Translations under genes and position numbers: made by a program | The notes under the pieces: model-generated | Database searches by the model: none | What the model was told of the DNA's origin: nothing | Seen by the model: only the letters and a program-made list of their open reading frames with translations | In this document: piece by piece, positions 58,967 through 64,000 of the stretch | How positions within the stretch are numbered: position 1 is the first letter of the stretch | Layout of the letters: each line of letters opens with the position of its first letter | Source of the DNA: Mesobacillus harenae | GTDB taxonomy: Bacteria; Bacillota; Bacilli; Bacillales; Cytobacillaceae | Assembly: GCF_013343715.1 (NCBI RefSeq) | Contig: NZ_JABUNR010000011.1 | Span: 94,505-158,504 of the forward strand | DNA: 64,000 nt | Direction: 5' to 3'

Positions 58967-61053
58967 TTTTTATCTTCCAATGCCGCCTTTAGCAAATCTC
59001 CAAGGCTGTTGCCAAAACTAGATTCTTCAGGACTGTATTTTTCTTTTAGTTTACGTTCTTCGCGCTTTGTTACACCCTTTTTCTTTTCCTCCGCTTTTTC
59101 TACTACGTTGCAGCGCCTGCACTGAAAATAGGCTCCAGCTTTGCCGTTGTGGATCTCCATTCGCTTTTTACATTGCGGACAGCGGCGCTGCGAAAGTTTC
59201 GGATCTTTATGTTTTCTAAAGCTGCACTCCATACTGGAACAAACGAGAATCCGCCCTTCCTTTGTTTTCCGCTCTTTTAAGAGGGAGCTGCATTCTGGGC
59301 ATTTAGATCCGGTGAGATTTGGGGCACGGTAAGATTTTTCACTTTTTTTGACTTCTGAGACAAGCTGAGCGGTTTGCTTTCGAATATTTTCTGAGAAAAC
59401 CTTTGGATCCCCTTTGCCGCGTGCGATCTGTTCAAGCTCTTTTTCCCATTTGGCAGTTAATTCAGGAGAAGCTAGTTCATCATTAACAAGATCGATAAGC
59501 TGTTTTCCTTTTGCGGTCGGGAAGAAGCGTCCATTCTGCCGTTCGACTGCTTCGGTCTCAACTAGACGTTCGATCAGGTCGGCCCGCGTAGCTGGAGTGC
59601 CGAGCCCAAACCTTTCCATTTTCGTGAGCAGGTCAGCCTCTGAAAATCGGAGGGGCGGCTCTGTCAGCTTTTTATGAAGCTCGGGCTCTGACAGAGAAAA
59701 ACTCTGGTTCTTTGTCAGGGTGCCAAGGTTTAGTTTTTTCGAATTTTCTTCCGGTTCCTTGCCAGCCACCTTTTTAAAGCCGGCATCCAAAACAAGAGTT
59801 TCGCGTGCAGAGATTGTTTCCCCGTTCACTTCAAAAACAGCATGGAGGGTCTCAGATTTAAAAGCCGGGTAAAACATCGTAAGAAAGCGGCGTGCAATTA
59901 AATCATACAGCTTACGTTCATCAGTAGATAAGTCACCTAGATGGAGCTGTTCCTCTGTTGGTATAATCGCATGATGGTCAGTCACTTTTTCATTGTTAAA
60001 GACCCGTTTGGCTAAAACATTGCCTTTTAAAACAGGCCGAACTTCATCCTTATAGCCGGAGATCATTCCCTGGAGCCGGTCCGCCATTGTTGCTTCCATA
60101 TCTTTTGTAAGGTAGCGCGAATCAGTTCTAGGGTACGTGACAAGCTTATGCTGTTCGTATAAACCCTGAAGCACATTCGATGTTTTCTTAGCTGAAAAAC
60201 CAAAGCGTTTATTTGCATCTCGCTGCAGCTCAGTAAGATCATAAGGCAGAGGCTGCTGCTCTTCTTTGGTTTTCCGGTTAATGGTTTGCAGAACTGCCTT
60301 TCTTCCTGAGAGGTTTGACTTCACTTTTTCGGCCTTTTCAATTGTAAAGATTCTTTTCTCACCGTTATGTTCCCAATCGGCGGACAGTGGGCCGACATTG
60401 GCGGTAATGGTCCAATAGTCTTTTGGGACAAATTTTTGAATTTCCTTCTCTCGTTCGAAGATCATTGAGAGGGTAGGGGTTTGAACCCGGCCGGCAGAAA
60501 GCGGATCCTTGTATTTCGTGGTCAAGGCTCTAGTTACATTTAGGCCAATCAGCCAGTCTGCTTCAGCTCTGCATACGGCTGATTCATATAAAGCTTCATA
60601 TTGTTTTCCGGGCTTAAGATTTTTAAAGCCTTCACGAATTGCCTGATCGGTTTGGGAGGAAATCCATAACCGTTTGATTGGTTTACGCCAATGTATTTTT
60701 TCGAGAATCCATCGAGCAACGAGCTCTCCCTCACGGCCGGCATCGGTTGCGATGATGAATTCATTAACATCATTTCGCTTAGCCAGCCCCTCGATTGCTT
60801 TGAATTGGTGGCTCGTTTGTTTAATCACCTTTAGTCCCATTTTTTCTGGAATAATCGGCAGGTCCTCAAGATTCCATGTTTTATAGCGAGTGTCATAGTG
60901 TTCAGGCATTTTTAATTCGACAAGATGGCCAAGGGCCCATGTTACAATATATTGAGTTCCTTCAAGATAGCTCTTATGCTTTTGAGTACAGCCAAGAACT
61001 CTTGCAAGTTCGCGAGCTACACTAGGTTTTTCTGCAAGTACAATTGATTTCAT
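58963..61053 (-). CDS. topB: DNA topoisomerase III
   Basis: A 696-residue type IA topoisomerase. It has an N-terminal TOPRIM domain (IVLAEKPSVARELARVLGC, then TDAGREGELVARWI), the active-site Tyr in VTYPRTDSRYL (near residue 308), ADLLTKMERFGLGTPATRADLIERL, and a C-terminal tail with Cys4-type zinc ribbons (CPECSSLL..CSSMEC and CPQCKKRM..CRRC). It relaxes and decatenates DNA. ATG 61053 is taken as the start because AAGGAGC lies 7 bases upstream and the family starts at MKSIVLAEKPSVA. The open frame upstream to 61326 is non-coding. Confidence 0.95.
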   Translation of the reverse strand: MKSIVLAEKPSVARELARVLGCTQKHKSYLEGTQYIVTWALGHLVELKMPEHYDTRYKTWNLEDLPIIPEKMGLKVIKQTSHQFKAIEGLAKRNDVNEFIIATDAGREGELVARWILEKIHWRKPIKRLWISSQTDQAIREGFKNLKPGKQYEALYESAVCRAEADWLIGLNVTRALTTKYKDPLSAGRVQTPTLSMIFEREKEIQKFVPKDYWTITANVGPLSADWEHNGEKRIFTIEKAEKVKSNLSGRKAVLQTINRKTKEEQQPLPYDLTELQRDANKRFGFSAKKTSNVLQGLYEQHKLVTYPRTDSRYLTKDMEATMADRLQGMISGYKDEVRPVLKGNVLAKRVFNNEKVTDHHAIIPTEEQLHLGDLSTDERKLYDLIARRFLTMFYPAFKSETLHAVFEVNGETISARETLVLDAGFKKVAGKEPEENSKKLNLGTLTKNQSFSLSEPELHKKLTEPPLRFSEADLLTKMERFGLGTPATRADLIERLVETEAVERQNGRFFPTAKGKQLIDLVNDELASPELTAKWEKELEQIARGKGDPKVFSENIRKQTAQLVSEVKKSEKSYRAPNLTGSKCPECSSLLKERKTKEGRILVCSSMECSFRKHKDPKLSQRRCPQCKKRMEIHNGKAGAYFQCRRCNVVEKAEEKKKGVTKREERKLKEKYSPEESSFGNSLGDLLKAALEDKK

Positions 61054-61215
61054 ATAAGCTCCTTTCATAAAAAAGGGTTGATTCGGTATCATATAATGTA
61101 GTCCAGCTTCTAATGTGAAGGTGAACACTTTACTTAGTATAATGGAAAATGAGATATTTTGTAATGGAGCGAGTATTATCCAGTCGAAATCATTTATGTG
61201 CAAAGGAGTACACCA

Positions 61216-61707
61216 ATGGAACAGCACAAAGAAAATAAAACAAGAGCAGCTAAGATTGTTCCAATAATAATTAGTGAACGAAAGGCAGCCTGTGAGGTAA
61301 TCGCTCTTCAACGAGTCTCCTACCAAGTAGAGGCAGAGCTAATTGGTACGAATGACATTCCCCCGCTAAAAGAGACCGCAGAAGAGCTGTCGGCTTGTGG
61401 GGAGACTTTTATTGGCTATTATGAGAGGGAGAACCTAGCCGGGGTCCTTTCTTATAAACTGAATGGGTCGCAAATTGATCTCCATCGAGTAATGGTACAC
61501 CCTGATTATTTCCGAAATGGAATCGCAGGTAAACTGCTAGATGCTGTAGAGGTAAAGTTTCCAGAGGCAAGAGAGATGATTGTATCAACCGGAGCAGAAA
61601 ATTTACCTGCAGTCCGTTTATATGAAAAGTTAGGTTTCCTGCCTGCAGGTGAAATAATATTTATGAGCGGTTTGAAAATTGCTCATTTTAAAAAACAGCT
61701 GAAGTAA
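61216..61707 (+). CDS. GNAT family N-acetyltransferase
   Basis: A 163-residue acetyltransferase with the acetyl-CoA-binding core LHRVMVHPDYFRNGIAGKLLDAVE (motif A, near residues 90-115) and STGAENLPAVRLYEKLGFLPAGE (motif B). Substrate unknown. ATG 61216 follows AAAGGAG at good spacing; the open frame to 61198 lies upstream of that SD. Divergent from topB. Ends at a clear terminator. Confidence 0.87.
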   Translation: MEQHKENKTRAAKIVPIIISERKAACEVIALQRVSYQVEAELIGTNDIPPLKETAEELSACGETFIGYYERENLAGVLSYKLNGSQIDLHRVMVHPDYFRNGIAGKLLDAVEVKFPEAREMIVSTGAENLPAVRLYEKLGFLPAGEIIFMSGLKIAHFKKQLK

Positions 61708-61708
61708 A

Positions 61709-61753
61709 AAAAAAGAACAAGCTAGGTGGCGGCCTATCCTCGTTCTTTTTTGC
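61709..61753 (+). terminator. Terminator of the GNAT gene
   Basis: Outer AAAGAAC/GTTCTTT and inner TAGG/CCTA stems, followed by a T-run. Confidence 0.75.
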
Positions 61754-61854
61754 TTTTTTGTAAGAGTAATAAGGTAAAATCAACATTCCTTGGAGAAGCA
61801 AAAAACGGCTTCTGGTTCGGGAACTCCTAGTTTACATGTTCTAGGCTGTTCCTT

Positions 61855-62172
61855 TTATTGCTTCACGTATACGGCTGTTCCGGTTGCAATGCACATCATC
61901 ATGCCTTCACGCAGCGTTTCGAAGTCCAAGTCTACGCCAATGACTGCATTGGCTCCTAATTTCTGCGCTTTTTCTTCCATTTCTCGAATGGCGATTTCCC
62001 GGCCTTCAGCTAGCTTGTTTTCGTAAGCAGAGCTGCGTCCCCCGATTACATCTGTAACGCTTGCAAGAAAATCTCGGACTACATTTGCACCCATAATGGC
62101 CTCACCAGAAACAATCCCTATGTAACGTTCAATTTCTCGGTTCTGTAATGTGTGTGTCGTTGTAATAATCAT
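61855..62172 (-). CDS. YbjQ/UPF0145 family protein
   Basis: A 105-residue protein with the UPF0145 pattern: [59 protein letters not shown] and an alternating hydrophobic end ([10 protein letters not shown]). The family forms pentamers. A metal-related role is suggested but not settled. ATG 62172 follows AAGGGAGGAA. Conserved core complete. Confidence 0.92.
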   Translation of the reverse strand: MIITTTHTLQNREIERYIGIVSGEAIMGANVVRDFLASVTDVIGGRSSAYENKLAEGREIAIREMEEKAQKLGANAVIGVDLDFETLREGMMMCIATGTAVYVKQ

Positions 62173-62377
62173 ATTTGAGTTCCTCCCTTAATTTGGCTTT
62201 CTAATCTATACGTCTGGATTACTTGGAAAGTTTCAAATTTATATGTAATTTTGGAAAAGGTACCCAATAGTTCCAGGCCAGCAGGAAATGATCGCCCATA
62301 TCATCCCGAACTAGTCTTAGTTTGAACGGCACATCTAAATGTAAAAAAATCGCAGTTCACTTATAATTTTAAGCTAT

Positions 62378-62530
62378 TTAACTTTCTTCGCTCCATCGAA
62401 TCAATTCCGAACGATGGACCAACTCGATTTTAAGTGGGTTATCAACCTTTTTAATTTCACAGTATCCTGAATCATACTGATAAATAACAACGTATTTATC
62501 TTCTTCATAACAAACATATTGTTCCTTCAT
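62378..62530 (-). CDS. Small soluble protein (50 residues)
   Basis: On the minus strand ATG 62530 follows AAAGG and the frame runs to TAA 62378. The protein is rich in Tyr, Glu and Lys: MKEQYVCYEEDKYVVIYQY at the start and KIELVHRSELIRWSEES at the end. It appears to be a small beta-hairpin-type domain. Composition is protein-like and the codons fit neighbouring genes. No family recognised. Weak SD. Confidence 0.5.
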   Translation of the reverse strand: MKEQYVCYEEDKYVVIYQYDSGYCEIKKVDNPLKIELVHRSELIRWSEES

Positions 62531-62645
62531 AGCACACAACCTTTAAACACTTTTAACCCATTATATAACAAAGTTAAGTAGTCCGAGTTGTTTAGTTGGA
62601 AAAAACCAATAAATATTGCAAATGCAGCACCATGTTAAAAAATTT

Positions 62646-62676
62646 CAAGAAAAAAAAGAACCCCATTAGAGGTTCT
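62646..62676 (-). terminator. Minus-strand terminator overlapping the stop of the gene at 62666
   Basis: On the minus strand AGAACC pairs with GGTTCT around TCTAATGG, followed by TTTTTTT. The TAA stop lies in the loop. Confidence 0.85.
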
Positions 62677-62863
62677 GTTCGGAAGTAACATGATCGATCA
62701 TGTCATCTTCATCTTCCTCGGCCCGATTCTTGAAGGCCTCCTGGACAACGATAAGCTCTTCGTCTTCCTGTGCTTCCGTAGTATGTCTTTCTGTCAGGGT
62801 GCCTTCGGGAAATTTCCCTGGGTGGCCCTTTTCTTTATGGTGAAAGCCTTTTCCGCGTCCCAT
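62666..62863 (-). CDS. Small hydrophilic protein, YfhD-like (65 residues)
   Basis: Starts MGRGKGFHHKEKGHPGKFP, similar to the MGRG/His-rich N-terminus I recall for YfhD of Bacillus, and continues into an acidic helical half (EDEELIVVQEAF and AEEDEDDMIDHV). ATG 62863 is preferred, 8 bases after AAAGGAGT. The frame is open a few codons further. Function unknown; YfhD is a sporulation-era small protein. Confidence 0.55.
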   Translation of the reverse strand: MGRGKGFHHKEKGHPGKFPEGTLTERHTTEAQEDEELIVVQEAFKNRAEEDEDDMIDHVTSEQNL

Positions 62864-62991
62864 AACGAACACTCCTTTCTAATCATAAAGTATCATGCCC
62901 GAATCGAAACAAAATATGAAGGAGTCCCGTCTGATTGGCCACAACATGCATACTAATATAAAGATGACTTCTAAAAGGAGGAGGTGCTGCT

Positions 62992-63603
62992 TTGGATAAA
63001 AACCTGCCGGTGAAGAATACTCCTGGGAATACTGAGGCTTTTTGCGCAACATTGGAGGATAAAGCCCCTTTGTTTACGGCTGAGGCAGTTATAGACCGTA
63101 AGATTGCTAAAATAAATCTTGAAGATTTCCGAGGGAAATGGATACTTTTATTTTTTTATCCTAGTGATTTTACATTTGTTTGACCGACAGAGCTAGCGGC
63201 GGTCGCCGCAGTTCATGGAGATCTGCAAGCACTAAATGCAGAAGTGCTTGCTATAAGCACAGACAGCGTATATTCACATGTTGTTTTTAGAAATACATCG
63301 CCTTCCTTGAAGTATGTAAATTATCCAATATTGAGCGATAGGACACATCAAATTAGCCGCGCTTATCGAGTTCTTGATGAGAGTAGCGGAGCTTCTTTCC
63401 GTGCATCAATTTTTATTAGCCCCGAACAAATAATTAAGGCCAAGTTGATCTACTCGCAAGAGGTTGGGCGGAACATTTTCGAACATATCAGGATTCTTAA
63501 GGGTTTTCAGTATACAGAGCAGACCGGCAAAGGGACTCCGGCTAACTGGGTCCCAGGTTACTCCGGTATCAACGTAGATTCAGAATCTATTGGTAAAATT
63601 TAA
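62992..63603 (+). CDS. Peroxiredoxin with in-frame UGA at the peroxidatic Cys, probable selenoprotein (PrxU type)
   Basis: A 203-residue AhpC/2-Cys peroxiredoxin-like protein, read through a single TGA at 63181-63183 (codon 64). Upstream, [21 protein letters not shown] precedes the TGA; downstream PTELAAV continues in the same frame to TAA 63603. The FYP-x3-TFV-C-PTE motif places TGA exactly at the catalytic Cys, and the other active-site residues (Pro, Thr, and Arg in SFRASIFI) remain. STDSVYSH and [15 protein letters not shown] also match the family. The resolving Cys of 2-Cys enzymes is replaced by Thr ([11 protein letters not shown]). TTG 62992 follows AAGGAGGAGGTG. Selenocysteine is inferred; a sequencing error or pseudogene is the alternative. 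Confidence 0.8.
63181..63214 (+). promoter_or_regulatory. UGA codon and candidate bacterial SECIS hairpin
   Basis: TGA 63181-63183 is followed by a hairpin at 63190-63214. The lower stem is GAGCT with AGTTC (one wobble), with a bulged A at 63195; the upper stem is GCGGC/GCCGC with a GGTC loop at 63201-63204. The loop starts 17 bases after the UGA and begins with GG, as expected of bacterial SECIS elements. The Escherichia coli fdhF element also has a GGUC apex. The segment is much more GC-rich than the surrounding gene. Confidence 0.7.
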
Positions 63604-63845
63604 GGATCGATCCCGTTTTCTGAAAACCTGGAAATATAATAAGACTAACTTATTAGCCGTGTTAAAGGTCTTTTTGGGTTTTGAAACATGTTGATTGCAG
63701 CGGGGGCGCTAGAGTCCTCGAAAATGTATTGGAATTTCCCTTGTACTGGGTTAATTCGAGGTGTCTAATCAATTTCCCGCGGCTCACTGACCGTACTGAG
63801 GAAATCACCTTCCTATTTATACAGCCGGGCTAAAAATCAAAAAAA
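63604..63845. other. Intergenic region between prx and the IS element
   Basis: About 240 bases in which I see no gene, terminator with a clear T-run, or known RNA motif. Confidence 0.5.
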
Positions 63846-64000
63846 AGAGTGCCCAAAGGTTGAACTAGGCCCCATATTTCGGACACTTTAATAAAAAGTG
63901 CCTATGCTGCTAATAAATGATCCCGGTATTGTACCGGGGTCATTTTCTTTAATCCCCATTGATACCGTTGACAGTTATAATATTCAATCACACGGTCTAC
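63846..64000 (-). mobile_element. End of an IS3-family (IS150-like) insertion sequence, cut by window edge
   Basis: The transposase 3' end (63902-64000) is followed outward by a GC-richer tail containing TGCCCAAAGGTTGAACTAGG (63852 on) and TTTCGGACACTTT, which resembles the terminal region of IS150-type elements. The other end is outside the window, so the exact inverted repeat and target duplication cannot be confirmed. Confidence 0.6.
63902..64000 (-). CDS. IS3/IS150-type transposase, C-terminal fragment (rest outside the window)
   Basis: The last 32 codons read in from the right edge: a VDRVIEYYNCQRYQWGLKK stretch, then MTPVQYRDHLLAA and TAG. This is the conserved end of IS3-family OrfB integrase-type transposases (YNxxRxQWxLxxMTPxQYR). 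The DDE catalytic core is outside the window. Confidence 0.85.
   Translation of the reverse strand, partial: VDRVIEYYNCQRYQWGLKKMTPVQYRDHLLAA

Noticed and set aside
61054..61326. N-terminal extension of topB by about 90 codons.
   Set aside because: It overlaps the divergent GNAT gene and promoter region; topoisomerase III starts at MKSIVLAEKPSVA, with a proper SD.
62992..63183. Treating the first 63 codons as a complete short gene and 63244-63603 as a separate gene.
   Set aside because: Both are in one frame, together form one full peroxiredoxin, and the only interruption is the UGA at the catalytic position.

Overview
The window looks like a chromosomal segment of a low-to-moderate GC, endospore-forming Firmicute of the family Bacillaceae. 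The support is gene content (lia operon, AmpS, YfmL, YrhK, YfkN-like nucleotidase, InhA-type M6 protease, SpoVB-like flippase), strong AGGAGG ribosome binding sites with frequent TTG and GTG starts, a sigma-B-type promoter, and intergenic repeats of a kind common in Bacillus and Mesobacillus relatives. I saw no rRNA, tRNA, CRISPR array or prophage. A partial IS3/IS150-type element touches the right edge.

Layout. (1) 1-1.6 kb: the 3' part of an FAD/NAD(P)H disulfide oxidoreductase and a DUF192 gene. (2) 1.6-11.6 kb: a complete Gram-positive Flp/Tad pilus locus (pilin, prepilin peptidase, TadE, TadG, CpaB, TadZ, TadA, TadB, TadC), followed by an LPXTG-anchored protein with a TapA-like head and a class D sortase. 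The pilin and LPXTG promoters share a GTTC-N8-GAAC dyad. (3) 11.8-19.5 kb: a fatty-acid beta-oxidation cluster (TetR regulator, acyl-CoA dehydrogenase, SCP2 protein, acyl-CoA ligase, SDR, thiolase, enoyl-CoA hydratase) with a 20-bp TetR-type operator at two promoters. (4) 19.8-25.6 kb: a GGDEF cyclase, a histidine kinase and an HD-GYP protein; the last two share one membrane sensor domain. A 22-residue CWWC peptide gene and a PqqD-like/M50 membrane protease follow. (5) 25.7-43.6 kb: mostly housekeeping and secreted enzymes (M20 peptidase, cyclic-nucleotide phosphodiesterase/nucleotidase, two amidases, M6 protease, YfmL helicase, HEPN-CBS protein, trans-sulfuration enzyme, YflT stress protein, Fpg/Nei glycosylase, RraA-like protein, LysM-CAP protein). 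(6) 43.6-48.1 kb: a membrane M50-like pseudoprotease and the lia cell-envelope stress genes, split by a terminator and a repeat. (7) 48.1-58.5 kb: a MOP-family flippase under two palindromic operators, ion-transport and small proteins, a pair of tandem small genes, mscL, a three-gene DUF6230/DUF6114/secreted-repeat operon, acylphosphatase and AmpS. (8) 58.7-64 kb: topB, GNAT, YbjQ, small proteins, and a peroxiredoxin whose peroxidatic cysteine codon is UGA, followed by a SECIS-like hairpin.

The strongest unusual signal is the peroxiredoxin at 62992-63603. The reading frame is intact on both sides of a single UGA that falls exactly at the catalytic Cys position, and a GC-rich hairpin with a GGUC loop follows it. 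It is most likely a selenoprotein. Other signals worth following are the Tad/TapA-like/sortase surface locus with a shared operator, the CWWC peptide beside a PqqD-M50 protease, the secreted protein with 11-residue repeats next to DUF6230/DUF6114, the duplicated sensor module, and several small genes of fewer than 60 codons.
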